Shown here piece by piece: positions 49,899 to 58,137 of a DNA stretch of 64,000 nt. The DNA comes from Aldehydirespirator sp965117015 (GTDB lineage: Bacteria > Actinomycetota > Acidimicrobiia > Acidimicrobiales > Aldehydirespiratoraceae). Every line of letters starts with the position of its first letter. The first letter of the stretch is position 1. Made by a program: the position numbers and the translations under genes. The notes under the pieces were generated by a model. The model had not been told where the DNA came from and made no database searches. It saw only the letters and a program-made list of their open reading frames with translations. Where the stretch lies: assembly GCA_965117015.1 (NCBI GenBank), contig OZ220747.1, positions 1,054,001 through 1,118,000 on the forward strand, given 5' to 3'.

Positions 49899-49904
49899 TA
49901 GGTT
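49899..49904 (+). promoter_or_regulatory. Putative -10 box (TAGGTT) for leaderless transcript
   Basis: TAGGTT ends 7 bases before GTG 49912. This supports GTG 49912 over the in-frame TTG at 49903, which would lie inside the box. Confidence 0.45.
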
Positions 49905-49911
49905 GGCTTCC

Positions 49912-51189
49912 GTGGCAAGGTCAGCAGCGAGCGGTCTGCTGCGCTCCGAGGACTGGGTCACGGTGTGGCTGGGCACCGCGACGATCGCGCTGGTCCTGGT
50001 CGGAATCCGGCCCGCCGCGGCCGGCCTGTCGTGCAGTGACGGCTTCAGCGGGCTGTTCGGGCCCGCCAGCCTGGCGACCACACTCGGCGTAGGGGCCGCT
50101 CTGCTGGTGCTGTGCCTGATCGGTGTCCGGCTGATGGACGGTGCCGTTGGCGGCTTCGCGGTGGCCTTCGCGGCCGTGTTCGCGCTGGCCTGGGCGGCCC
50201 GTGCCATCGCATGCAACGCCACGCTTAGCGAGCGCGGCGTCAACTACGCCATCACCGCGCTGGCCCTCGGTCTGTTCGTCTCCAACGTGCTCGGGGTGCC
50301 CGGCTGGCTCCGGGCCGCCATCCGGACCGAGTACTACATCAAGACCGGGCTGGTGATCCTGGGAACGAACGTCCTGTTCGGTCAGGTGTTGGAGGCCGGC
50401 ATGTACGGGATGGTGCAGGCGGCCGCCGTGATCGCCGTCATCTGGTACCTGTGCTATTGGATCTCCCGCAAGCTGCGAGTGGACGACGAGTTCTCGGCCA
50501 TGCTGGCGACCGCGGTGTCGATCTGCGGGGTGTCGGCGGCTATCGCGGCCTGCGGCGCCATCTCGGGTGATCGCAAGAAGCTCTCCTACGTGACGTCGCT
50601 GGTGCTGGTGGTGGCCGCGCCGATGATGATCCTGATGCCGCTGGCGGTGGACTGGCTCGAACTCTCCGATGTCGTCGGCGGCGCCTGGATCGGCGGCACC
50701 ATCGACACCACCGGCGCGGTCGTGGTGGCCGGCGAGAGCATCGGCGACTCGGCCACCAACGCGGCCACCATCGTCAAGCTGTCGCAGAACGCTCTGCTCG
50801 GCGTGGCCGCCTTCGCCCTGTCGGTCTGGTGGACCGTGCGCGGCGGTGCCGGCGGCGCCGACCGGCCGGAGGTGTCGGCTTCGGTGATCTGGGAGCGCTT
50901 CCCCAAGTTCGTGCTCGGCTTCCTGGCCGCGTCGCTGGTGTTCTCCTTCGTGCTCACCGACGGTCTGGTGGACGCCACCGGAAGCCTGCTCCGGGGTCTG
51001 AGGACGTGGCTGTTCGCGTTGGCCTTCGTTTGCATCGGCCTGGAGACCCGGCTGCGCGACCTGCTGGCCATGGAGGGCGGTCGCCCAGCGGTCGCATTCG
51101 TGATCGCGCAGGCCGCCAACGTGGCGTGGACGCTGTTGCTGGCCTGGGTGCTGTTCGGCGGCTCGATCTTCGCGGTGCCCGACCTCTAG
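49912..51189 (+). CDS. YeiH-family putative sulfate exporter (UPF0324)
   Basis: About 425 residues, ten or more hydrophobic segments. Conserved YeiH features are GVSAAIAACGAISGD, GGTIDTTGAVVVAGE and FVCIGLETRLRDL. The family is annotated as putative sulfate exporters, but the transported solute is not well established. GTG 49912 is chosen on the promoter spacing. It is longer than the classical 340-residue YeiH because of an extended N-terminal region with about three extra hydrophobic stretches. Divergent from the VOC gene; convergent with the amidohydrolase. Confidence 0.88.
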   Translation: MARSAASGLLRSEDWVTVWLGTATIALVLVGIRPAAAGLSCSDGFSGLFGPASLATTLGVGAALLVLCLIGVRLMDGAVGGFAVAFAAVFALAWAARAIACNATLSERGVNYAITALALGLFVSNVLGVPGWLRAAIRTEYYIKTGLVILGTNVLFGQVLEAGMYGMVQAAAVIAVIWYLCYWISRKLRVDDEFSAMLATAVSICGVSAAIAACGAISGDRKKLSYVTSLVLVVAAPMMILMPLAVDWLELSDVVGGAWIGGTIDTTGAVVVAGESIGDSATNAATIVKLSQNALLGVAAFALSVWWTVRGGAGGADRPEVSASVIWERFPKFVLGFLAASLVFSFVLTDGLVDATGSLLRGLRTWLFALAFVCIGLETRLRDLLAMEGGRPAVAFVIAQAANVAWTLLLAWVLFGGSIFAVPDL

Positions 51190-51218
51190 CGGTCGTGCGG
51201 TCGCCCGCTCGCCGGCGG

Positions 51219-52613
51219 CTAGAGCACTGGGAACTTGGCCTTGTCGGGCAGGCCGGAGCGGGCGGTGATGGCCTCGCCCGCAGCCTGGCAGCGCCCGTAG
51301 AAGGTGTCCTCGTCGATGGTGGTCATGCGACCGGCGTCGACGACCTTGACCCCGTCCACGAACACGGTGTGAACGCCCCGCCCGTCGGCCGACCACACCA
51401 GCTGGTTCATCACGTTGAGCAGGGGCCGCCATTCGGGCCGGTCGGTGTCGTGCAGCACCACGTCGGCCTTCTTGCCGGGCTCGAGCGATCCGATCTGATC
51501 TTCCATCAGCATGGTGCGGGCCCCGCCCAGGGTGGCCATCTCGTAGGCCTTCTCGGCCGGGAACATCTGGGGGTCCATGCGGGCGTCCTTGAACAGCCCG
51601 GCCACCAGGTAGGTGGCCCGGTGCATGTCGGCGTAGTTGGAGGCGTTGTTGCCGTCGATGCCGATGCTGACGTTGATGCCTCGCATCACCATCTCGGGGA
51701 TCTTGCCGACCTGGGTGACGCCATAGCTGACCTTGAGCGCGGTGGTGGGGCAGTGCTCCACCGAGCAGCCGGCTGCGGCCATCACGTCGAGCTCGCTGTC
51801 GTCCACCCGCACGCAGTGGGTCATGGCGGTGTCGGCGCCGAGCACGCCCAGCTCGCCGAGATGGATCATGGGGCGCTGCCCGAACTCGGCGATGAACCCG
51901 TCGGGGTCGAGGTTGGCCGGGCTCATGTGGAAGTTGAGGCCCACGCCGTGGTGGTCGGCGGCCTCCCGGGCGGCCCGCCACAGCGGATCCGAGCAGGTGG
52001 TGTGGCCCACCACCATCGACCATGCCTCCAGCCGCCCGCCGGCCGTGCCCCGGTGACGCTCGATGGTGTCGTTGATGTTGGCGATGGCGGTGTCGGTGTC
52101 CTGACGGTAGACGTCGGGCTCCGGGGGCAGGTCCCACACCCACTTGCCGATGCGGCCCCGGATGCCGGCTTCGACCAGCCCGTCCATCACTTCGTCGGTG
52201 AAGCGGATCGTGCCCGCCTCGAGGAAGGTGGTGGTGCCCGACTTGAGCATCTCCACCGCGGCCAACTGGGCCGAGAGCCGCTCCTCGTCGGGCCTGTACA
52301 CCGAGTAGAGGGGGCACAACCACATGAACACGTTCTCCTCGAAGGGCGTGTCGTCGGGGACGTAGCCGCGGGTGAGGGGTTCGCCGGTGATGTGGATGTG
52401 GGTGTTGACCAGGCCGGGGGTGACGACGAACCGGTCGCCGCCCACGGTCTCGGCCGCTTCGTAGGCCGCCTCCAGGTCCGACGCCTTGCCCACGGCCACG
52501 ATCTCGCTGCCCCGCACCGCCACCGCGCCATGCCGGATGATGTCGCGGGTCGGGTTCATGGTGACCACGTACCAGCCCTTGATCAAAGTGTCGATCCGCT
52601 CCCGCTCACTCAT
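51219..52613 (-). CDS. Amidohydrolase (atrazine chlorohydrolase/cytosine deaminase-like), paralogue 1
   Basis: A 464-residue metal-dependent deaminase/hydrolase. The zinc/iron ligands are HxH in VNTHIHITGE, His in LNFHMSPAN, His in AMTHCVRVDD, and Asp in SIGIDGNNASN. The start has AGGAG-like GGAG. Members deaminate or dechlorinate N-heterocycles or hydrolyse amides. It has the same length and layout as the amidohydrolase at 61206, so the window carries two paralogues. It is followed (upstream gene on the minus strand) by an O-methyltransferase. Confidence 0.93.
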   Translation of the reverse strand: MSERERIDTLIKGWYVVTMNPTRDIIRHGAVAVRGSEIVAVGKASDLEAAYEAAETVGGDRFVVTPGLVNTHIHITGEPLTRGYVPDDTPFEENVFMWLCPLYSVYRPDEERLSAQLAAVEMLKSGTTTFLEAGTIRFTDEVMDGLVEAGIRGRIGKWVWDLPPEPDVYRQDTDTAIANINDTIERHRGTAGGRLEAWSMVVGHTTCSDPLWRAAREAADHHGVGLNFHMSPANLDPDGFIAEFGQRPMIHLGELGVLGADTAMTHCVRVDDSELDVMAAAGCSVEHCPTTALKVSYGVTQVGKIPEMVMRGINVSIGIDGNNASNYADMHRATYLVAGLFKDARMDPQMFPAEKAYEMATLGGARTMLMEDQIGSLEPGKKADVVLHDTDRPEWRPLLNVMNQLVWSADGRGVHTVFVDGVKVVDAGRMTTIDEDTFYGRCQAAGEAITARSGLPDKAKFPVL

Positions 52614-52641
52614 TCCGGTCTCCTGCCTGAGGTTGTGGGAC

Positions 52642-53733
52642 TCAGTCTCGGGGCCTGGAGGCCACGTAGGCGAATTGGAAGCCGATGGGTTCGATGAGGC
52701 GGACGGCCTCGAAGCCGGCGTCCCGCAACCAGCCGGTGGCCATGTCGGTGGTCACCCCGAAGCCGTTGACGGTGCTGGCCATCATGGTCATGCCCATCAG
52801 CACGGCGTGGGGGTTGGTCTTGTGGTTGGGGCCGATGAAGTAGTCGGCCATCACCACCCGCCCTTCGGGACGCAGGGCCGCGTAAGCCCGCTCGACCAGA
52901 TGGCGGGCGCCGTCCGGTCCCTCGGTGCGGCAAATGTGGCCGAGCACCACGACGTCGTAGGCGCTGTCCTCTATCGGGATCGTGTGGAAGTCACCGGGAC
53001 GGAACTCGCAGCGATCGGCCACGCCGTGCTCGGCCGTCTTGCGCCGGGCGACGTCGATCACGCCGTCGAGGTCGTTGATGGTGGCCCGGCCGTCACCGCA
53101 AGACTGGAGCATGGCGATCGACCATGGTGCCCCGCCCGCACCGAGGTCGAGGATCCGGGGTGCGGCCAGCGCGCTGTAGCGCATCTTGAAGTCGGCCCGG
53201 GTGGCGCAGCGCCACATGGTGGTGAAAGTGCCCTCCACCAGCGGCACGTAGAAGGCGGCCGGGTCGTCGTCGATGGGGGTGGCGGGCCGGCCGGAGCGCA
53301 CAGTCCCGGCCAGACGTGTCCAGTTCTCATGGGGTCCGGGAGCCACGGGGATCAGCCCGGCCATCGAGGCCGCCCCGTCGACGAGGAGGTAGCGGCGGGC
53401 GGCGTCGTTGAGCTTGAAGCCGTCGATCACCCGGTCGAGCAAGCCAAGGGCTACCACCGAGTCCAGCAGCGCCTCCAGGTGCACCGCCGGAAGTTCGAGC
53501 CGCCCGGCCAGTTCGTCCGCCGTCATGCCGGCGTCCGGTGCCTCGTCCAGAGCCTCGAACACCCCGAGCTCCAGCGCGGCCAGCAGCACGTGGTAGCGCC
53601 CCAGCCCCTCGATCACCGCCCACACCGGCGCGGCCGCCGGCGGCTTGTAGTCCGTGAACGGCCGCCCGACGCGGGCCATCGTGTGGGTCTTCTTCAACTC
53701 CGGATAGGGAGCATCCCGAGAACTATCAGACAT
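52642..53733 (-). CDS. O-methyltransferase family protein
   Basis: A 363-residue SAM-dependent methyltransferase. Residues about 30-110 form a winged-helix dimerisation domain (YHVLLAALELGVFEALDEA, GLLDRV). The SAM site is ILDLGAGGAPWSIAML, with INDLDGVIDVARR and DVVVLGHICRTEG following, as in hydroxyneurosporene or plant-type O-methyltransferases. The acceptor is unknown. The usual glycine loop is G-A-G-G-A, normal for this clade. It starts 6 bases after a possible 51-residue ORF. Confidence 0.92.
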   Translation of the reverse strand: MSDSSRDAPYPELKKTHTMARVGRPFTDYKPPAAAPVWAVIEGLGRYHVLLAALELGVFEALDEAPDAGMTADELAGRLELPAVHLEALLDSVVALGLLDRVIDGFKLNDAARRYLLVDGAASMAGLIPVAPGPHENWTRLAGTVRSGRPATPIDDDPAAFYVPLVEGTFTTMWRCATRADFKMRYSALAAPRILDLGAGGAPWSIAMLQSCGDGRATINDLDGVIDVARRKTAEHGVADRCEFRPGDFHTIPIEDSAYDVVVLGHICRTEGPDGARHLVERAYAALRPEGRVVMADYFIGPNHKTNPHAVLMGMTMMASTVNGFGVTTDMATGWLRDAGFEAVRLIEPIGFQFAYVASRPRD

Positions 53734-53739
53734 GGACTC

Positions 53740-53895
53740 TCATTCTTGCTCGCCTCGCTGCGGCAACTCGTTCACGCCGAGCCTGGCCGCTTCCAGAAAC
53801 TCCGCCAAGTTGCCCCACTCATCCTCGGTGTCGAGCGGGACATCATGGAACACCTGGTAGGAACGGTCGATCTCAGCGGCTCGGTGCTCGTCCAT
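53740..53895 (-). CDS. Possible 51-residue acidic protein
   Basis: An open frame of 51 codons plus TGA, ATG at 53895, ending 6 bases before the O-methyltransferase start. It begins MDEHRAAEIDRSYQ and contains LDTEDEWGNLAEFLEAARLG, acidic and probably helical. Codon use is like that of the neighbours (mostly G/C third bases). It has no recognised family and a weak ribosome site, so it may be a real coupled small gene or a chance frame. Confidence 0.4.
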   Translation of the reverse strand: MDEHRAAEIDRSYQVFHDVPLDTEDEWGNLAEFLEAARLGVNELPQRGEQE

Positions 53896-53916
53896 ATGAG
53901 CAATGGCCAGCGTCGC

Positions 53917-54291
53917 CTACCAGGGGCGCAGGATCTCGACGCGGTCGCTGGCGACCTCGTCGGAAGCGGTTAACAGGGGAAGCTCCAACCGCTCGGCCAG
54001 GATCAGCGCCGACCAAGAGTCAAGCGCGTCGACCGCATTTCGACCGGCCCGGTCGAGCGTCTCCGCCACGATCATTCGGACCGGGAACCACTCGTCCACA
54101 AGCGACAACGTGAGCCCCACCTCCACCTGGATGGTCGCGGGCCTGCCCTCATGACGAGCCGCCAAGAACCGGCCGACCGTTACCGACGACCAGTCAAGGG
54201 CCAGCAACTCCGAATAGGCCGGGGCCCCACTTCCCAGCGCTCCCGCAGCGGCCAGGACTCCGCCCGCGTCGCAGACGACACTACGAGGCAT
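53917..54291 (-). CDS. PIN-domain toxin, VapC-like
   Basis: A 124-residue PIN-domain protein. VVCDAGGVLAA supplies the first acidic residue, and DALDSWSALILAERLELPLLT resembles the second half with the next conserved Asp. PIN toxins are Mg-dependent RNases that cleave tRNA or rRNA. It overlaps the antitoxin by 11 bases, as in vapBC operons. The second acidic position (usually Glu in the middle) is less clear, so an unusual or weak nuclease site is possible. Confidence 0.8.
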   Translation of the reverse strand: MPRSVVCDAGGVLAAAGALGSGAPAYSELLALDWSSVTVGRFLAARHEGRPATIQVEVGLTLSLVDEWFPVRMIVAETLDRAGRNAVDALDSWSALILAERLELPLLTASDEVASDRVEILRPW

Positions 54292-54493
54292 CCATGTCCC
54301 GCAGTCGCTGCCGTATGGCCAGGAACTCTGCTCGGCTCATGGGTTGGCGATCGCTGGCGAATTCAGCAGGCGAACGCCGCGATGCGATACGTGTCAGCTC
54401 GTTGCGAAGGTACTGCTGGACCGACAGGCCCGCCGCGGCCGCCTGCTCCTTGAGCCGCCGCGCTACGTCGTCATCGAGATCCTTGATGTTCAT
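54281..54493 (-). CDS. RHH-type antitoxin, VapB/FitA-like
   Basis: About 70 residues: MNIKDLDDDVARRLKEQAA, then GLSVQQYLRNELTRIASRR, the ribbon-helix-helix pattern of FitA/VapB antitoxins, with a C-terminal toxin-binding tail. ATG 54493 is preferred because the putative promoter would start transcripts at about 54500; an in-frame ATG at 54505 would then be outside the message. The gene overlaps the PIN toxin by 11 bases. Confidence 0.8.
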   Translation of the reverse strand: MNIKDLDDDVARRLKEQAAAAGLSVQQYLRNELTRIASRRSPAEFASDRQPMSRAEFLAIRQRLRDMDAS

Positions 54494-54506
54494 GTCCACC
54501 TCCATC

Positions 54507-54535
54507 GTTCTACCAAATCGGTAGAAATCTGTCAA
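54507..54535 (-). promoter_or_regulatory. vapBC promoter with 17 bp spacer
   Basis: On the minus strand TTGACA (54530-54535) is a perfect -35, followed by exactly 17 bases and TAGAAC (54507-54512), four of six matches to TATAAT. The expected transcript start is near 54500, so the antitoxin message would have a leader of only a few bases. Confidence 0.65.
54508..54526. promoter_or_regulatory. Palindromic operator in vapBC promoter
   Basis: TTCTACC (54508-54514), 5 bases, then GGTAGAA (54520-54526): 7 bp perfect inverted repeat. It covers the promoter spacer and part of the -10. This is how VapB-like proteins usually autorepress. Confidence 0.65.
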
Positions 54536-54602
54536 GACCGCTGCATATGGCATGGGAAATTGATATTATTAGAACTATCTTATGTATCCACCATCACAAG
54601 AG

Positions 54603-54755
54603 ATGAGTCACCATGAATTCGATCATTCAGCGGAGACCGCAACCAGCGGCACAAGGACGCTGGCGGAGGTGACGGGCAACAAACCGGGGGCGGGCGACAT
54701 TGACCTCACACTGCCCGAACGCACTTTCGTGGCCATGCCCGCATTCCTCGAGTGA
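54603..54755 (+). CDS. Possible 50-residue protein in AT-rich patch
   Basis: ATG 54603 opens 50 codons before TGA 54753-54755. It starts MSHHEFDHSAET and ends LPERTFVAMPAFLE, with no signal peptide and no membrane helix. It has no recognised family and no strong Shine-Dalgarno. The 55 bases before it (from about 54546) are much AT-richer than the genome norm, with TTGATA at 54560-54565, so a promoter is plausible. It lies between the TA pair and the M20 gene. It may be real, a peptide remnant or a chance frame. Confidence 0.35.
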   Translation: MSHHEFDHSAETATSGTRTLAEVTGNKPGAGDIDLTLPERTFVAMPAFLE

Positions 54756-54792
54756 TGCGGCTTCTTGTAGACGCCATGGGAGAATTCGGGGT

Positions 54793-56025
54793 ATGAGTGA
54801 TGTACACACCAATCCGGAGCGGCTCTGGTCGCGGTTGATGGACATGGCCGAGGTCGGGGCTACCCCGGCGGGGGGCTCCAACCGGCAGGCGCTGTCTGAT
54901 GACGACAGGGCGGGGCGGGAGCTGTTCATCGGCTGGGTCGAACGGGCCGGCTGCTCCATCGAGCTCGACGGGGTGGGCAACCTCTTCGCGCGCCGGGATG
55001 GCACCGATCCTGATGCCGCTCCGGTGGTGCTGGGCAGCCACCTCGACACCCAGCCCACCGGCGGGCGGTTCGACGGGGTGTACGGGGTGCTGGGCGGGCT
55101 CGAGGTGGTCGAGGCCCTCAACGACCACGCCGTCCGGACCCCCGCCCCGATTGAAGTGGCGGTGTGGACCAACGAGGAGGGATCCCGCTTCGCGGTGTCG
55201 ATGATGGGATCCTCGGTTTGGGCCGGTGTGCTACCCCTCGACGAGGTTCGGGCCATCACCGACCGCTCCGGGATCAGTGTCGGCGACGAGCTCGACCGCC
55301 TCGGTTGGGCCGGCACCGCGGCGTTCGGCAAGCCGCTGCGGGCCTACCTGGAGTTGCATATCGAGCAGGGCCCGATCCTGGAAGCCAGCGGCTCGTCGAT
55401 CGGCGTGGTAACCGGCGTGCAGGGGATCCGGTGGTTCAGAGTGACCATCGAGGGCTTCCCCGCCCACGCCGGCACCACGCCCATGGACCGGCGTCGCGAT
55501 CCCTCCCGATCACTGGCTCTCGCGCTCAGCGGGCTCCACGACATGGCTGCGGCCCACGCCCCGCAGGTGCGTCTGACGCCGGCAATGTTCGCGTCCGAGC
55601 CGGTGTCGCCCAACACCGTGCCGGACCACATCACATTCACCGTCGATATGCGCCACCCCGACGCCGCCACGCTGGAGAGCCTCGACGCCGAGTTGCGCAG
55701 CCTCGTAGCCGGCGCGGCCGAGGCCCACGGCTGCGGGCACCGGATCGAGGTCATAAACGACTGTGCTCCGGTCGTGTTCGCCGACGAGTGTGTGAAGGCC
55801 GTCGAGTCGGCCGCGCAGCGATGCGGCTTCGCCTACGAGCGCATCGGCTCCGGCGCGGGCCACGACGCCTGCCACGTGGCCCTCAAGGCTCCCACCGGCA
55901 TGATCTTCGTCCCCTGCGAGGACGGCCTCTCTCACAACGAGGCCGAGTCGATCGAGCCCGAAGCCGCCGGCCGCGGCGCCGAAATCCTCCTCCACGCCGC
56001 CCTGGACTTGGCCGGAGCGGGCTAG
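54793..56025 (+). CDS. M20-type N-carbamoyl amino acid / allantoate amidohydrolase-like enzyme
   Basis: A 410-residue dizinc hydrolase of the allantoate/N-carbamoyl-L-amino acid hydrolase group. It has GSHLDTQPTGGRFDGVYG (His, Asp), TNEEGSRF (Glu pair), ELHIEQGP, GIRWFRVTIEGFPAHAGTTPM (dimerisation domain), GAGHDACHVA (His) and SHNEAESI (His). All key residues are present. Start ATG 54793 drops an N-terminal stretch that lies within the AT-rich patch. Its stop TAG shares CTAG with the convergent quinone oxidoreductase stop. It probably releases ammonia or CO2 from ureido compounds. Confidence 0.93.
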   Translation: MSDVHTNPERLWSRLMDMAEVGATPAGGSNRQALSDDDRAGRELFIGWVERAGCSIELDGVGNLFARRDGTDPDAAPVVLGSHLDTQPTGGRFDGVYGVLGGLEVVEALNDHAVRTPAPIEVAVWTNEEGSRFAVSMMGSSVWAGVLPLDEVRAITDRSGISVGDELDRLGWAGTAAFGKPLRAYLELHIEQGPILEASGSSIGVVTGVQGIRWFRVTIEGFPAHAGTTPMDRRRDPSRSLALALSGLHDMAAAHAPQVRLTPAMFASEPVSPNTVPDHITFTVDMRHPDAATLESLDAELRSLVAGAAEAHGCGHRIEVINDCAPVVFADECVKAVESAAQRCGFAYERIGSGAGHDACHVALKAPTGMIFVPCEDGLSHNEAESIEPEAAGRGAEILLHAALDLAGAG

Positions 56026-57068
56026 GGACGGAGCAGGATCTTTCCGAAGAAATCGCTCTCGAGCATCTTCTGCTGAGCGGCTGCCGCCTCCGGCAGCGGG
56101 AACTCCGAGTCGATCACCGCGGTGAACTCGCCCGAGCCGATGCCCTCGCAGAAGGTGTCCCACAGCGGCCCCATCTCGTCGGGCCGGTACGGGTCGGACC
56201 CCATGATCCGCAGACCATTGTGGAACAGGTGGCCGAGCGACCCGATGGTGGCGGTGTCGCCCGAGGCATTGCCGCAGTTGACCAGCCGGCCCCCGATGGC
56301 CATCGAGAACAGCGACTGGGTGAACAGGGCGGTGCCCACGTGGTCGAACACCATGTCCACCCCCCGGCCCCCGGTCACCTCCATGGCCCAGCCGGTCACG
56401 TCGCCGGTGCGGTTGTTGAGCACGTGGTCGGCGCCGATCTCGGTCGCCCGCTCGCACTTGGCGTCGGTCCCGGCGGTGGCCAGCACAGTGGCACCGGCGT
56501 GCTTGGCCAACTGGATCCCGGCCACCGACACCCCCGATCCGGCCGCGTGGATCATCACCGTCTCGCCCCCAGAGAGACCGCCCGTGGCGAACAGGGCGTG
56601 GCCGGCGGTGAGCCACACCGTCGGGAAGGTGGCCGCCTGCTCCAGCGACACGTGGTCGGGCACCCGGTAGCAGTGCGAGGCCGGCACCAGGCACTTGGTG
56701 GCGTAGCCGCCGTCGAGGGTCGCTCCCAGGATGCCGAGCTCGCCGTAGAGGTCGCCCAGGCCCGCGTGCTTCGAGTTCTCGGGCACGCCGGCCATGGACG
56801 GGTCGGCCACCACCCGGTCGCCGGGCTGCCACTCGGCGACCGCGCCCCCCACCTCGGACACCACGCCGGCAATGTCCATGCCGGCGATGTGGGGGAAGGT
56901 GAACCCCGGCATGTAGTACCAGCCGTTGCGCTGGAGCAGGTCGAGCCGGTTGAGTGCGGTGGCCGCGACCTCCACCACCACATCGCCGTCGCCGGGCACC
57001 GGGTCGTCGACATCGGTGTACTCCAGCACCTCGGGTCCGCCCGAGGCGTGGTACAGCATTGCCTTCAT
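56022..57068 (-). CDS. Quinone oxidoreductase / zinc-type MDR dehydrogenase
   Basis: A 348-residue medium-chain dehydrogenase. MKAMLYHASGGPEVLEYTDV opens it, ALNRLDLLQRNGWY replaces the catalytic Cys region, and VMIHAAGSGVSVAGIQLAKHAGATV is the nucleotide site. No structural zinc Cys cluster is present, so it is a zinc-free quinone/enone oxidoreductase type using NADPH. The start has GGAGG. It is convergent with the M20 gene and upstream of no operon partner. Confidence 0.93.
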   Translation of the reverse strand: MKAMLYHASGGPEVLEYTDVDDPVPGDGDVVVEVAATALNRLDLLQRNGWYYMPGFTFPHIAGMDIAGVVSEVGGAVAEWQPGDRVVADPSMAGVPENSKHAGLGDLYGELGILGATLDGGYATKCLVPASHCYRVPDHVSLEQAATFPTVWLTAGHALFATGGLSGGETVMIHAAGSGVSVAGIQLAKHAGATVLATAGTDAKCERATEIGADHVLNNRTGDVTGWAMEVTGGRGVDMVFDHVGTALFTQSLFSMAIGGRLVNCGNASGDTATIGSLGHLFHNGLRIMGSDPYRPDEMGPLWDTFCEGIGSGEFTAVIDSEFPLPEAAAAQQKMLESDFFGKILLRP

Positions 57069-57135
57069 CGGGGCCTCCTGCGGGCTGAGGGTTCGAGCGC
57101 CGGTGGCGCCCTCATCGGGACCTACGCGCGTTGCC

Positions 57136-57504
57136 TCAGCCGTGACCCTCGTCGGGGGCGGCGCCCCACTCGATGATCTGCAGCATGTTGCCGTCGGGAT
57201 CGGCCACCGTGCCGATGAGACCGAAGGGCATCTGCTCGACCTCGCGCACCCACGACGCGCCGTGGGAGTTGAGATGGGCCTCCAGCCCGCGGCAGTCGCC
57301 CACGTCGAGGTTGAGGATGATGCGATGCCCGTTCTCGTTGGGTCCCGACACCTCGCTGTGCTCCTCGATGAAGAGCTGGATCCCGCCGAACACGAAGGCG
57401 CCCATCTCGTTCTCGTCGGGCCCGAAGCAGGCCCGGTACCAGTCCTTCATGACGTCGACCTGCGACGATCCCACCAAGATGCTGCCCAGATTGGGTACTG
57501 ACAT
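57136..57504 (-). CDS. VOC protein (glyoxalase fold)
   Basis: A 122-residue VOC protein: ILVGSSQVDVMKDWYRACFG is the first module and GTVADPDGNMLQIIEWG the last strand. The metal position DPDGNMLQI has Gln where many active enzymes have Glu, so metal binding may be altered. ATG 57504 has AGGAGGA upstream. The frame's earlier part, over the divergent gene's promoter, is rejected. Its partner may be the oppositely oriented VOC gene. Confidence 0.87.
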   Translation of the reverse strand: MSVPNLGSILVGSSQVDVMKDWYRACFGPDENEMGAFVFGGIQLFIEEHSEVSGPNENGHRIILNLDVGDCRGLEAHLNSHGASWVREVEQMPFGLIGTVADPDGNMLQIIEWGAAPDEGHG

Positions 57505-57629
57505 CGGATTCCTCCTGAACTCACGAGCTGTTGGCCGGACGGTACGCCTAGCAAGCGAGCCGAACCAAATCCGCCCGGGAAGGTTCCAGCCGGAGTTCAG
57601 CGGTAGTGTCGCCGCCACAGGGGGTTGCC

Positions 57630-58121
57630 ATGACCGAGACCGCTTCGCCTGCCGCCACGGCACCTGCGGGCCAGCCGCCGCCGTCGCTGCTCACCCACAT
57701 CGCGCTCCCCGTGCGCAGCCTCGACAACACCCTCGCGTTCTACGAGAAGTTCACCACGCTGGTGAAGATCTCGGAGCGCCACGACAACGAGACCAAGATG
57801 CGAACCGCGTGGCTGGCCAACCAGCGCGACATCACCACCCCGGGGGCGGCCCGCTTCGTGATCGTGCTCATGGAGGGCGCCCTGCCCAAGCAGATCACCG
57901 GCGACATCGTCGAGGAGTACGGCTTCCTCACATCCATAGCCCACCTCGGCATCTCGCTGGACACCCGGGACGAGGTGGACGAGGTCGCCCGCCTGGCCGC
58001 CGAGGACGGATGCCTCGTGCTGGGACCTATGTACCGCAACCCCGATGTGGGCTACATCTGCCTGATCAAGGATCCCGACGGCAACAACGTCGAGTTCTCG
58101 GTGGAGCAGGTCCTGGGCTGA
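57630..58121 (+). CDS. VOC protein, type B (duplicated module)
   Basis: A 163-residue VOC protein. LTHIALPVRSLDNTLAFYEKF and GYICLIKDPDGNNVEFSVEQ match the plan of the protein at 40251. The final DPDGNNVEF includes a candidate metal Glu. AGGGGG lies upstream of the ATG. It is convergent with the type A VOC gene at 58138. Function unknown. Confidence 0.88.
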   Translation: MTETASPAATAPAGQPPPSLLTHIALPVRSLDNTLAFYEKFTTLVKISERHDNETKMRTAWLANQRDITTPGAARFVIVLMEGALPKQITGDIVEEYGFLTSIAHLGISLDTRDEVDEVARLAAEDGCLVLGPMYRNPDVGYICLIKDPDGNNVEFSVEQVLG

Positions 58122-58137
58122 CCGGCCCCGACGTCAA

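Noticed and set aside
49921..52323. 800-residue minus-strand frame
   Set aside because: Covers the transporter and part of the amidohydrolase in the wrong frame; Arg/Gly/His-rich shadow.
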